Below, in pieces: positions 53,009 through 62,025 of a DNA stretch of 64,000 nt. The first letter of the stretch is position 1; the number at the start of each line of letters is the position of its first letter. A program made the position numbers and the translations under genes. Where the stretch lies: NCBI RefSeq assembly GCF_003056335.1, contig NZ_PYWA01000006.1, positions 186,001 to 250,000 of the forward strand, written 5' to 3'. The notes beneath the pieces are model-generated. The model did no database searches. It was not told where the DNA came from and worked only from the letters and a program-made list of their open reading frames with translations. Source of the DNA: Paracoccus indicus. Its GTDB lineage: Bacteria; Pseudomonadota; Alphaproteobacteria; Rhodobacterales; Rhodobacteraceae.

Positions 53009-53635
53009 ATGACACATCCGATCAAACTCTATCGCACCCCAAAATCCGGCCATTGCCATCGGGTGGAGCTGATGCTGGCGTTTCTGGATCTGCCCTATGC
53101 GACGATCGATCTGGACATGGCCAGTGGCGAACATAAGTCGCCGGAGTTTCTGAAGATCAGCCCCTTCGGTCTTGTCCCCGCGATCGATGACGGCGGCTAC
53201 ACGCTGGCCGACAGCAATGCGATCCTGGTCTACCTGGTGCAGACATACGCCAAGGGCACCCATTGGATGCCCCAGGCCCCCAAGGACGCTGCCGAGGTGC
53301 AGCGTTGGCTGACGGTGGCCGCCGACAACATCTATGCGGGCCCTTGTGCGGCGCGTCTGGTCAAGGTGTTCGGCACCGGTCACGACCATGCCGCAGCCGT
53401 TGCCAAGGCGCATGATCTGTTCCGCATCATCGAGGCGCATCTGGCCGATCGCGACTGGCTGGCCACCGATGCGATCACCATCGCCGATGTCGCGGGCTAC
53501 AGCTATATCGCCCACGCGCCCGAGGGTGGCGTCGATCTGGCCCCCTATCCGAACATCCGCGCCTGGCTGAAGCGGATCGAGGCGCAGCCCAATTTCGTCG
53601 CCATGGCCACATCTCCGATTCCCGAACTGGCCTGA
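53009..53635 (+). CDS. Glutathione S-transferase family protein
   Basis: A 208-residue GST. The thioredoxin-like N-terminal domain begins IKLYRTPKSGHCHRVELML and has the cis-Pro and glutathione gamma-Glu-binding blocks FGLVPAIDDG and LADSNAILVYL. The helical C-terminal domain contains ITIADVAGYSYI, the conserved N-capping box region. I prefer the ATG at 53009, eight bases after AGAAGGA, over the one at 53003. It is divergent from a LysR gene and lies 41 bp before the flavoprotein gene; they may form one detoxification unit. Confidence 0.82.
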   Translation: MTHPIKLYRTPKSGHCHRVELMLAFLDLPYATIDLDMASGEHKSPEFLKISPFGLVPAIDDGGYTLADSNAILVYLVQTYAKGTHWMPQAPKDAAEVQRWLTVAADNIYAGPCAARLVKVFGTGHDHAAAVAKAHDLFRIIEAHLADRDWLATDAITIADVAGYSYIAHAPEGGVDLAPYPNIRAWLKRIEAQPNFVAMATSPIPELA

Positions 53636-53676
53636 TCGGCGGCCTGCATGACACACCCATTTGCAAAAGCGGTCAA

Positions 53677-55302
53677 ATGACCTCCTCCGATCTTGGCAAC
53701 CCCTTCCATGCAGGTGAACGCGCGGCGCAGGAACGTGCCGGCGCGGGAGATGTGGCCGCATGGGCGGGCGGCTTCATCCGCGATCACCTGCCCGAACAGC
53801 ACCGCGCGTTCCACACCAGCCTGCCGTTTCTTGTGATCTCGGGCGGCGATGATGCGGGCAGGACATGGATCACGCTGATCGAGGGGCCGGACGGCTTTGC
53901 GACATCGCCCGACCCGCGATGCATCCAACTGGCCACGCAACTTGGCACCGACGATCCGCTGGCCATGACATTTGCCCACGGCACCGAGATCGGGGTGCTT
54001 GGGATCGAGCTGGCCAGTCGCCGCCGCAACCGTTTCAGCGGCCACATCAGGCCATCGGCTGCGGGCTATGCCATCGACATCCGCCAGACCTTCGGTAACT
54101 GCCCGCAATACATCAGCGAACGCGCGTGGAGGCGGGCGGAAACGACGCCGGGCCGCGTGATCAGGTCCACCGCCCTGAGCGCCGATCAGATCGCGCAGAT
54201 CACCGCCGCCGACACGATGTTCATCGGCTCCGGCCATCAGGGCCGCGCGGGCGCCGCCTCGGACGGGTATGACGCCTCGCATCGTGGCGGGCCGGCGGGC
54301 TTCGTGCAGGTGGTCGATGACACGCATCTGCGCATTCCCGACTACGCGGGGAACAACTTCTTCAACACCATCGGCAACCTGATGCTGGACCCGAGTGTCG
54401 GCCTGCTGTTCATCGATTTCGAAACGGGCGGCCTGCTGCATCTTTCGGGACGGGCGACGATCGATTGGAACCCCGGGGATGACCATGACGCCCGGCGCAT
54501 GATCGATGTCCGGATCGATCAGATCATCCAGCGTCCTGCCGCCGTGTCACTGCGGTGGGCAAGACAGGACCACCTGACGCGGCGGTTGCGGCTGGACAAG
54601 CGCGTGCGCGAGACGGCCGATGTCGTCTCGTTCCACTTCGCCGCGGCGGATGGCCGTCCGCTTGTTCCCTTTGCGGCCGGTCAGCACCTGCCCATCGAAC
54701 TGCAGATACCGGGACAGAAAGGCACCTCCAGACGCAGCTATTCGCTGTCGGGTTCGCCGGATGACCGCGACCGCTATCGCATCAGCATCAAGCGCGAGGA
54801 CAGGGGTCTGGTGTCGCGCTTCCTGCACGATCACCTGGCCGAAGGCAGCCTGATCGACGCGCAACGACCTTCGGGGGATTTTGTCATCCCCTGATCGAAC
54901 TGTCCGCTGGTGCTGGTCGGGGCCGGGGTGGGCTTCACGCCGATGCTGTCGATGCTGCATGCGACACGGCATCACGACCGTCCGCTCTGGTATGTCCATG
55001 GCACCAGTGACGGCGACCATCATGCGCTGCGCCACGAGGTGGATGCCCTGGTCGCGGCCAACCCTCGCGCCGTGCAGCATGTCGCCTATAGCCGCCCCGG
55101 CAGGGATGACGTGCATGGACGCGACTATCACGCCCGCGGGCGCATCACGGCGGCCAGCCTGCTGGGGCTGGGCGCGGGATCGCAGGCGCATTACCTGCTT
55201 TGCGGACCTCCAAGCTTTCTGGCCGACATCCGCAACGGGCTGGAGGCTGCAGGCGTCCCGCCCCGGATGATCCATTCCGAGACATTCGGTCCGGCGGGGT
55301 GA
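53677..55302 (+). pseudogene. PNPOx-like/ferredoxin-reductase fusion interrupted by an in-frame TGA
   Basis: The reading frame encodes about 541 residues with one internal stop. The first 300 residues are a pyridoxamine-phosphate-oxidase-like split barrel (FIGSGHQGRAGAASDGYDASH, FFNTIGNLMLDP). An FAD domain follows (RSYSLSGSP, ISIKREDRGLVSRFL, PSGDFVIP). A TGA at 54892-54894 then breaks the frame, and the same frame resumes with the NAD domain (LVLVGAGVGFTPMLSML, YLLCGPPSFLADI). In homologues a glycine codon is expected there, so a single GGA-to-TGA change explains it. The two pieces could be made separately, but the FAD part would lack its NAD domain. Some relatives also carry a C-terminal 2Fe-2S domain, absent here. 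Confidence 0.72.
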
Positions 55303-55312
55303 TCGCGGCGGC

Positions 55313-56377
55313 CTAGTTGCCGGCAGCGTCGGGTTTCGCCCGTTGCAGCATGCCGAACAGATCGCGCGGGTCGTCGGGGTCCGCGATCATGTCCAGCGGC
55401 GTGAAGAACGGCGTCCCCACGATGGCCTTGGCGATGAAACGCAGGGCGCTGAAGTCCTCGATGGCAAAGCCCACGCTGTCGAACAGGGTGATCTGCCGCG
55501 CATCGCTGCGCCCCGGCATCTGTCCGGCGACGACCTGCCACAGCTCGGTCACGGCATGGTCGGGATCCAGTTGCTGGATCTCGCCCTCGACCCGGGTCTG
55601 CGGCGGATATTCGACGAAGATCGACGCGCGATGCAGGATGTCGCGATGCAGCTCGGTCTTGCCGGGGCAATCGCCGCCGATGGCGTTGATATGCACGCCT
55701 GCGCCGACCATGTTGTCGGTCAGGATCGTCGCATACTGCTTGTCGGCGGTGCAGGTGGTGATGATCTGGGCGCCCTCGATGGCCTCTTGGCCGGACCGGC
55801 ATTGCACCACCGTCAGACCGCTGCCCGCCAGGTTGCGGGCACAGCGCGCGGTCGCGGTCGGGTCGATGTCATAGAGCCGCACGGTGTCGATCCCGCAGAC
55901 CGCCTTGAAGGCCAGGCACTGGAATTCGGACTGCGCGCCATTGCCGATCATCGCCATGGTCCGCGCGCCCTCGGGGGCAAGGTGCCGGGCCGCCATGGCA
56001 CTGGTGGCCGCGGTCCGCAGTGCGGTCAGGATCGTCATCTCGCTCAGCAGCTTGGGATAGCCCGTCACCACATCGGCCAGAACCCCGAAGGCGGTGACGG
56101 TCTGCAACCCCTCGGCGGTGTTCTTGGGGTGGCCGTTGACGTATTTGAACCCATAGGTTTCACCGTCCGAGGTCGGCATCAGCTCGATCACGCCGATCGC
56201 GGAATGCGAGGCGACGCGCGGCGTCTTGTCGAACGCGGGCCAGCGCAGGAAGTCGGCCTCGATCTCGGCTGCAAGGTCGGTCAGCATCTCCTCGATACCG
56301 ATGTGATGGACAAGACCCATCATGTCGGCGACCGAAACGAAGGGGACATAGGCGAGTTTGGAGGGAAGCGGGGACAT
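55313..56377 (-). CDS. Ornithine cyclodeaminase
   Basis: A 354-residue enzyme of the OCD/mu-crystallin family, converting L-ornithine to L-proline and ammonia with bound NAD. The substrate-binding segment has FKYVNGHPKNT. TALRTAATSAMAARHLAP and the cofactor-site MIGNGAQSEFQCLAFKAV are classic. INAIGGDCPGKTEL contains the conserved Asp region. It lies 12 bp after the stop of the citrulline hydrolase homologue, so the pair should take citrulline to ornithine to proline. The length equals that of Pseudomonas and Agrobacterium OCD. Confidence 0.87.
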   Translation of the reverse strand: MSPLPSKLAYVPFVSVADMMGLVHHIGIEEMLTDLAAEIEADFLRWPAFDKTPRVASHSAIGVIELMPTSDGETYGFKYVNGHPKNTAEGLQTVTAFGVLADVVTGYPKLLSEMTILTALRTAATSAMAARHLAPEGARTMAMIGNGAQSEFQCLAFKAVCGIDTVRLYDIDPTATARCARNLAGSGLTVVQCRSGQEAIEGAQIITTCTADKQYATILTDNMVGAGVHINAIGGDCPGKTELHRDILHRASIFVEYPPQTRVEGEIQQLDPDHAVTELWQVVAGQMPGRSDARQITLFDSVGFAIEDFSALRFIAKAIVGTPFFTPLDMIADPDDPRDLFGMLQRAKPDAAGN

Positions 56378-56389
56378 GGGATGCTTTCT

Positions 56390-57355
56390 TCAGCTGTTCA
56401 GGGGGCGGGCGCTCAGGTGCAGTCCCGCGATCATGCAGCGGACGGAACCGCCGGCGTGTTCGGTGGTGGGAATATCCAGCGGCAACAGGGTCGCATGACG
56501 TTCCAGCGTCGCGCGCTGGACCCCGTCCAGCGACCGCAGCGCGCGCGACGACAAGGCCAGCACCAGACCGTCGCGGCCCTGCAGTTCGATGGCATTTCCC
56601 GCGAATTCGGCAATCTGGGCGTGGCCAAGCGCAATGATGTCGCGTTCGCCCCGGCGCAGGCGTTCGGCCACCTCATGGCGGCGTGCCGTGTCGGCGATGC
56701 AGTCCAGACCGATCATCGCGAAACCGGTGCCGATGCACATCACGACATTGGTGTGATAGATCGGCTGGCCGGTCGCATCGACCGCGTCGAAGACCACCGG
56801 CTCATAGTTGAAATGCGTGCAGAACCGTTCCAGCAGGATCTCGCTGGTGCGCCTTGACCGGGCGGCATAGGCGACACGCTCGAGATGGTCGATCACCATC
56901 GCGCCGGTGCCTTCAAGGAACAGACCGTCCTGTTCCAGCCCCGAATAATCGATGATGTCCTGCACCCGGTATCGATGCTTGAGCATCTCCAGCACATCCG
57001 CACGGCGTTCGGCCCGGCGGTTGGTCGAATACATCGGATAGACCGCCACATGCCCCCCCGAATGGGTCGAGAACCAGTTGTTGGGGAAGACCGAATCCGG
57101 GGTTTCGGCACCCTTGTCCTCGAACAGATGCACCTGCACGCCTGCTGCCTGCAGGGCATCCGCGGCGCGCGTCACCTCGTCATGGGCCGCTTTTGCAACG
57201 GTCGCGGCATTCATCGGGGATGCCGTCTGGAAATGATTGTCCCGCCGCGTTTCGGCATTGGGGGTAAAGCGGTGCGGGCGGATCATGACGACCGACGCAG
57301 GGGCCTGAAGCGAGGAACGCGGCATATGGGGCATGGGCTTTCGATGAATGTTCAT
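56390..57355 (-). CDS. ctlX: CtlX-like citrulline hydrolase (amidinotransferase fold)
   Basis: A 321-residue enzyme of the guanidine-modifying (amidinotransferase) superfamily, closest to the citrulline-using hydrolase CtlX. Family blocks are VVMIRPHRFTPNAETRRDN near the start, FPNNWFSTHSGG with the catalytic-site region, LEGTGAMVIDH and the final GGSVRCMIA with the nucleophilic Cys. It would cleave citrulline to ornithine, ammonia and CO2. The start is uncertain: 57355, 57334 and 57325 are ATG codons without a clear ribosome site, and homologues favour the two shorter ones. It is divergent from an Lrp regulator. Confidence 0.8.
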   Translation of the reverse strand: MNIHRKPMPHMPRSSLQAPASVVMIRPHRFTPNAETRRDNHFQTASPMNAATVAKAAHDEVTRAADALQAAGVQVHLFEDKGAETPDSVFPNNWFSTHSGGHVAVYPMYSTNRRAERRADVLEMLKHRYRVQDIIDYSGLEQDGLFLEGTGAMVIDHLERVAYAARSRRTSEILLERFCTHFNYEPVVFDAVDATGQPIYHTNVVMCIGTGFAMIGLDCIADTARRHEVAERLRRGERDIIALGHAQIAEFAGNAIELQGRDGLVLALSSRALRSLDGVQRATLERHATLLPLDIPTTEHAGGSVRCMIAGLHLSARPLNS

Positions 57356-57456
57356 GCATCGAAGATAGCCATGCCGCCTGACGCATTGTATGATCATGCT
57401 GCCCAATCTGAGCACCAGTTCTGTGCATTTTGCCAAGCCACCGGATACGAATTGCC

Positions 57457-57882
57457 ATGCACCCCTATGACGACCTCGATCGCCGACTGATTGCGCTCCT
57501 GCGCGAGGATGGGCGGGCGCCGGTCTCGAAGCTGGCCACGCTGCTGAAGGTGTCGCGCGCGACGGTGCAAAGCCGGATGGACCGGCTGGTGCAGTCCGGC
57601 GCGGTCCTGGGCTTCACCATCCGCGCACGCGAGGACAGCGGCCCGCAGGGTGTCCGCGCCGTCATGATGATCGAGGTGTCGGGGCAATCGACCACACAGG
57701 TCATCCGCAGCCTGCGGGGCATCACGGCGCTGCATCAGCTACATTCGACCAATGGCAACTGGGATCTGGTCGCCCAGCTCAGCGCCGAGAGCCTGGCCGA
57801 TTTCGACCGCGTCCTGCGCGAGGTCCGCGGCATTCCCGGCATCACCAACAGCGAAACGTCGATCCTGCTCAGCTCGGTCTGA
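57457..57882 (+). CDS. Lrp/AsnC-family transcriptional regulator
   Basis: A 141-residue Lrp/AsnC protein. The DNA-binding domain has LDRRLIALLREDGRAPVSKLA and the recognition helix VSRATVQSRMDRLVQSGAV. The RAM amino-acid-binding domain has ALHQLHSTNGNWDLVAQLSA and ITNSETSILL. The ATG at 57457 heads a sequence that starts exactly at the family N-terminus. It is divergent from the citrulline/ornithine genes with 101 bp between starts and probably activates them in response to an amino acid. It abuts the convergent kinase gene. Confidence 0.85.
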   Translation: MHPYDDLDRRLIALLREDGRAPVSKLATLLKVSRATVQSRMDRLVQSGAVLGFTIRAREDSGPQGVRAVMMIEVSGQSTTQVIRSLRGITALHQLHSTNGNWDLVAQLSAESLADFDRVLREVRGIPGITNSETSILLSSV

Positions 57883-59130
57883 TCAGATGTCGGCGGGCAC
57901 GGGCAGCATCGGCAGGCGGAAGGCGAAGGTCGTGGTGCCACCCTCGCAGACGACCTCGACCGAGCCGTTATGCGCGGTGGCGATCGAGGATGCGATGTAA
58001 AGACCCAGGCCCAGGCCCTCGCCCACGGCATGGGTGCCGCGGCGGAACGGTTGGAACAGCCTGTGCTGCAGGTCCTCGGGGACCGGGGGGCCCTGGTTGG
58101 TCACGCTGATGACCAGCCCGCGTGCGTCCAGCCCCGCATGCACGTGGATGGTTTCGCCAGGCGTTCCGTAGCGCACCGCATTCGACAGCAGGTTCGACAC
58201 CGCCTGCGCCACGCGCGGTGCGTCGCAGCTGACGGGGCGGTCGATTGCCACGTCCAGCGTGATGGGATGATCGGGCGAGGCTGCGCGGATCTCCTCGACC
58301 ACCTGGGTCACGGCGGTGCCGATCGGGGCATCGGGCGTGGCCGAGATGCGGATGCCGCCGCCCAAGCGGGCCTTGGCGTGCAGCATGATGTTTTCGATCA
58401 GATCGTTCATGCGGCGCAGCGACGACCGCATCATGGGCAGCAGCATCTGCGCCCTTTCGGTCATCGGCTCTTTGCCCAGCTGGCGAAAGCCCGCGTCCAG
58501 CGCCGCCACGGGGTTGCGCAGGTCGTGGCCCAGCACGGCGACGAATTCCTCCTGGATGCGGGACAGTTCGCGTTCGTGATCCAGCATCAGTTCATGCGCC
58601 TCCAGCCGCTCCTCGGTCTCGAGGCTCTGGCCGATGATGTCGGCGAACATCTCAAGCATGGCCTGCGCGCGGGGGTTCCTGATGTCGCGCGGTTCGGTGT
58701 CGATGGCGCAGAGCGTGCCGAAGAAGCTGCCGTCGCCCCTGTGGATCGGGATCGAGGCATAGCTGGCGATGCCGAACTTGGCCGCGATGGGGTGCCCGGC
58801 ATAGACCTCGTCGGTGGCGGAATCGTTGAAGACGACCTTGGTCGAGGTCTGGCGCACCGATTGGCAGAAGGTCGAGTCGATCTCGATCTCGTCACCCGCG
58901 TCCAGGCCGAAGTTGACCTCGTCCACGGTGCGGCAGGCGATCCAGCGGTCGGCCGTCACCCGCGCGATGGTGGCAAAGCGCATGTCGGTGGCCAGCATCA
59001 CGGTTTCCAGGATCGTCCCGATCAGCGTGCTTTCGGCCAGCATGGTGATGTCGGACTGGAAGTCATGCGTGCCTTCAAGGAAGGCGGCATGGTCCTGAAT
59101 GATTGCCTGTCGCCCTGTCCCCTGGTTCAT
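57883..59130 (-). CDS. GAF-domain sensor histidine kinase
   Basis: A 415-residue soluble kinase. The GAF domain (about residues 20-175) has STFCQSVRQTSTKVVFNDSA and FFGTLCAIDTEPRD, a pattern of small GAF kinases. The HisKA domain has the phospho-His in AVLGHDLRNPVAALD. The ATPase domain has NLLSNAVRYGTPGE and GLGLGLYIASSIA. There is no membrane segment and no adjacent response regulator. The ATG at 59130 follows GGGGAAA. It converges directly on the Lrp gene. The signal is unknown; many such kinases bind a small ligand or chromophore. Confidence 0.83.
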   Translation of the reverse strand: MNQGTGRQAIIQDHAAFLEGTHDFQSDITMLAESTLIGTILETVMLATDMRFATIARVTADRWIACRTVDEVNFGLDAGDEIEIDSTFCQSVRQTSTKVVFNDSATDEVYAGHPIAAKFGIASYASIPIHRGDGSFFGTLCAIDTEPRDIRNPRAQAMLEMFADIIGQSLETEERLEAHELMLDHERELSRIQEEFVAVLGHDLRNPVAALDAGFRQLGKEPMTERAQMLLPMMRSSLRRMNDLIENIMLHAKARLGGGIRISATPDAPIGTAVTQVVEEIRAASPDHPITLDVAIDRPVSCDAPRVAQAVSNLLSNAVRYGTPGETIHVHAGLDARGLVISVTNQGPPVPEDLQHRLFQPFRRGTHAVGEGLGLGLYIASSIATAHNGSVEVVCEGGTTTFAFRLPMLPVPADI

Positions 59131-59272
59131 CGGTCGTTTCCCCGCTTTGCCTGTCGGCCCTGCGCATCCGTCGCGCGGCACCTTGTCCGTGAATGCCGCA
59201 TCCATGATCGACCATACCGTCTTAGTCGCTCGCAGCTATGCAGCGAAAGGCGAAAATCGGGAAATGCACCCG

Positions 59273-59578
59273 TCAGACGCAACGGCTGAGCAGCAGACCC
59301 GGCAAAAGCGTCCAGGCGGTGCCGACCAGCGCAACCACCGCCAGCGTCAGCGCCACGCCGCGAAGGGTCGGACCGGCGGCCTGCCAATCGCAGCGGCGCA
59401 GCCAGATGAACAGCCCGACCTGCATCGCGACCGCCAGCAGGACGGCAACGGCCAGCACGGTGCGGGCCTTGGCATCCGTCAGATCCGTCGTGCACAGCCA
59501 GCCGTTCAGCCCATAGATCGCGCTGAATGCCGCCAGCCAGGCTGTCAGCGGCAGGGCAAGGCGCAGGACGGTCCCCAT
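59273..59578 (-). CDS. Small three-helix membrane protein of the oxidase operon
   Basis: A 101-residue protein with three hydrophobic helices (about residues 5-25, 42-62 and 74-97) joined by short polar loops. It has Cys in GWLCTTD and RRCDW. Its ATG overlaps the stop codon of the fused subunit I/III gene, so it is the last member of that operon. Size, topology and position suggest a subunit IV-like or assembly protein, but the sequence does not match CyoD or CtaF in any obvious way. Confidence 0.65.
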   Translation of the reverse strand: MGTVLRLALPLTAWLAAFSAIYGLNGWLCTTDLTDAKARTVLAVAVLLAVAMQVGLFIWLRRCDWQAAGPTLRGVALTLAVVALVGTAWTLLPGLLLSRCV

Positions 59579-62025
59579 CAGCCCCACCCCGGCAGCAGCG
59601 CCGCCCCGATGCCCATGACCGAGACCGCCACGGCGTAATCCGACCACAGCCGGGCGATGTTATGCAGCCCGCCCGTGGTTTCAGGCGCATGGCCCGCGAT
59701 CCGGGTCGCGCCGAAGAAGCCCGCCATGATCAGCGCCAGCCCCTGGTGCAGGACGGCATAGCCCGCCAGAACCCAGACCGTCGCCGCATAGGCGTGCTGG
59801 CCGGGGTCGGGCACCGCGCGCAAGACCATCACCGCCGCCAACGCCATTGCCAGCATCGCAGCGCAGGTCACGGGCCACAGCGACCGGACGCGGCTTGCGG
59901 CCAAGGCCAGAAACGTCCCGCCGATCAGCAGCGCAACGGGCAGCAGGCCCGCTTCGGCCCATTGCTGCGGCGGCCAGTTCGGCGCGATGGTCCAGAGGAA
60001 GGCATATCCGAACAGCAGCGATCCGAAGAAGGTCCCATCCGCGACCAGCAGGAACAGTGATCCCCACCAGCCGGGGGGATGGGCGACCTCGGACGCTATG
60101 GGCAGCGACAGCCCGCGTCCGACGGGCAGCGGGCCTTCGGGCGCGGGCCGTTGCAGCCCCCATGTCCAGACCAGCGCGCAGGCCAGAACGCCCAAGGCCG
60201 CGACGGGCACCAGCCAATAGGCCTTGATCAGCATCCCCAGAAAGAACAGGCCCGTCACCGCCGACATCAGCATCGGCAGCGCCGTATTGCCGGGAAAGAC
60301 GACGATATATTCGGGCCTGCCGGTGGTCGGTTCGACGGTCAGCGTCTCGCGGCGGTTGCGGGACGGATCGCCCAGATACCCCTCGCCCCTCGCCAGCTGA
60401 AGGGGCAGCTCGGGCGTGTCCCACAAGGGCTCTCGCGAGGTGATCTGCGGCAGGCTGGCGAAGTTGTAGGGCGCGGCAGGCGTCGGCATCGCCCACTCCA
60501 GCGTGCCCGCCCCCCAAGGGTCGCGCGACCCGCGGATCGCGACGGCGGCGTTGACCACCACGTCGATCAAGACCAGCGCAAAGCCGATCGCCATGACGAA
60601 GCTGCTGACCGAGGCGATGATGTTGATCACCTCCCACCCCTGACCCGGATCGAAGGTGTCGATGCGGCGGCGCATCCCCAGAAGGCCCACCCAATGCAGC
60701 AGCAGGAAGGTGCCGTGGAACCCCGGCACGATCAGCCAGAAGGCCGTGTTGCCCAGCTTGAAGAAGGTCTTGCGCCCCGTGACATGCGGCATCCAGTAGT
60801 AAAGCGCCCCCAGCATCGGAAAGACGAAGCCGCCGATCAGCACGTAATGCAGATGCGCCACGATGAAATAGGTGTCATGCGCCTGCCAGTCGAAGGGCAC
60901 GACGGCGACCATCACCCCCGTCAGCCCGCCGATGACGAAGGTGGCAAAGAACGACAGCATCCACATCATCGGCAGGTGCAGCTGGGGTCGGCCCTTGGCG
61001 ATGGTGCCGATCCAGGCGAAGATCTGCACCGCCGTCGGCACGGCCACCAGCGTGGACGCCGCCGAGAAGAAGGCCAGCGCCAGATGCGGGATGCCGGTGG
61101 TGAACATGTGGTGCACCCACAGCCCGAAGCTGAGCACCGCCAGCGACACCGCCGATGCGATCACCCATGGATGCCCCAGCAGCCGCGTACGCGACATGAC
61201 AGGCAGGATGGTGGAAATGGCTCCGGCGGCGGGCAGGAAGATGATATAGACCTCGGGGTGGCCGAACAGCCAGAAGAGGTGCTGCCACAAAAGCGCGTCG
61301 CCCCCATGGGCCACCTGGAAGAACGGCAGGCCGAAGGCGCGTTCCAGTTCCAAGAGGATCGACCCCAGGATCAGGGGCGGAAAACCCGTCAGGATCATCA
61401 CCGCCGTCACCAGCGCGTACCACGCAAAGATCGGCATTCGGACCAGCGACATGCCCGGTGCGCGGTAGCGCAGGATGGTGACGGTGATCTCAACCGCGGC
61501 GGCGATGGCGGATATCTCGACGAAGGTGATGCCGATCAGCCAGAAGTCCGAATTGATCCCCGGCGAATTGATCGTGGATGACAGGGGCGGATACATGAAC
61601 CAGCCGCTGTCGGGCGCAATCCCCGCCAGCAGCGAAAAGATCATCATCGCGCCGCCGAAGACATAGCACCAGAAGCCGTAGGCCGTCAGGCGCGGGAAGG
61701 CCAGGTCGCGCGACCCCAGCATCTTGGGCAGCAGATAGACGGCCAGCCCCTCGAACATGGGGATGGCGAACAGGAACATCATGATGGTCCCGTGCATGGT
61801 GAAGATCTGGTTGTAATGTTCCGGCCCCATGAAGGCCGAACGCGGGCTGGCCAGCTGCGCGCGGATCAGCATCGCCAGAATGCCGCCCACGATGAAGAAG
61901 AAGGCCGAGACCGCCATGAACATCCGCCCAAGGTCGGTGTGGTTGACGGATGTGCACCACCCCCGCCAGCCGGGGTCCGATGCCCAGATGCGCGACAGGG
62001 CGCGGTGCCTTTGCAGGGCGTTCAT
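59578..62025 (-). CDS. Haem-copper oxidase subunit I fused to subunit III
   Basis: An 815-residue fusion. Residues 1-480 are subunit I: haem a ligand His 78 (FTMHGTIMMF), CuB site His 256 with Glu 258 (FGHPEVY), His 305/306 (WVHHMF), and His 383, 391 and 393 in HDTYFIVAHLHYV. The position of the usual K-channel lysine holds Gln 334 (VPTAVQIFAW), and the D-channel Asn position holds Thr 114 after Asp 107 (RDLAFPRLTA). Residues 590-815 are a subunit III domain (HPPGWWGSLFLLVADGTFFG). The ATG at 62025 follows GGGGAGG. It is coupled by overlap to subunit II and to the small protein. Terminal oxidase activity is expected. Confidence 0.86.
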   Translation of the reverse strand: MNALQRHRALSRIWASDPGWRGWCTSVNHTDLGRMFMAVSAFFFIVGGILAMLIRAQLASPRSAFMGPEHYNQIFTMHGTIMMFLFAIPMFEGLAVYLLPKMLGSRDLAFPRLTAYGFWCYVFGGAMMIFSLLAGIAPDSGWFMYPPLSSTINSPGINSDFWLIGITFVEISAIAAAVEITVTILRYRAPGMSLVRMPIFAWYALVTAVMILTGFPPLILGSILLELERAFGLPFFQVAHGGDALLWQHLFWLFGHPEVYIIFLPAAGAISTILPVMSRTRLLGHPWVIASAVSLAVLSFGLWVHHMFTTGIPHLALAFFSAASTLVAVPTAVQIFAWIGTIAKGRPQLHLPMMWMLSFFATFVIGGLTGVMVAVVPFDWQAHDTYFIVAHLHYVLIGGFVFPMLGALYYWMPHVTGRKTFFKLGNTAFWLIVPGFHGTFLLLHWVGLLGMRRRIDTFDPGQGWEVINIIASVSSFVMAIGFALVLIDVVVNAAVAIRGSRDPWGAGTLEWAMPTPAAPYNFASLPQITSREPLWDTPELPLQLARGEGYLGDPSRNRRETLTVEPTTGRPEYIVVFPGNTALPMLMSAVTGLFFLGMLIKAYWLVPVAALGVLACALVWTWGLQRPAPEGPLPVGRGLSLPIASEVAHPPGWWGSLFLLVADGTFFGSLLFGYAFLWTIAPNWPPQQWAEAGLLPVALLIGGTFLALAASRVRSLWPVTCAAMLAMALAAVMVLRAVPDPGQHAYAATVWVLAGYAVLHQGLALIMAGFFGATRIAGHAPETTGGLHNIARLWSDYAVAVSVMGIGAALLPGWG

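Noticed and set aside
54892..54894. Selenocysteine or other programmed recoding at the in-frame TGA
   Set aside because: Homologues are expected to have glycine there, not Cys or Sec, and no selenocysteine-type hairpin is apparent just downstream. A point mutation or read error is simpler.
60079..61581. 500-codon rightward frame opposite oxidase subunit I
   Set aside because: Its composition is an antisense artefact. All oxidase ligands are in the leftward frame.
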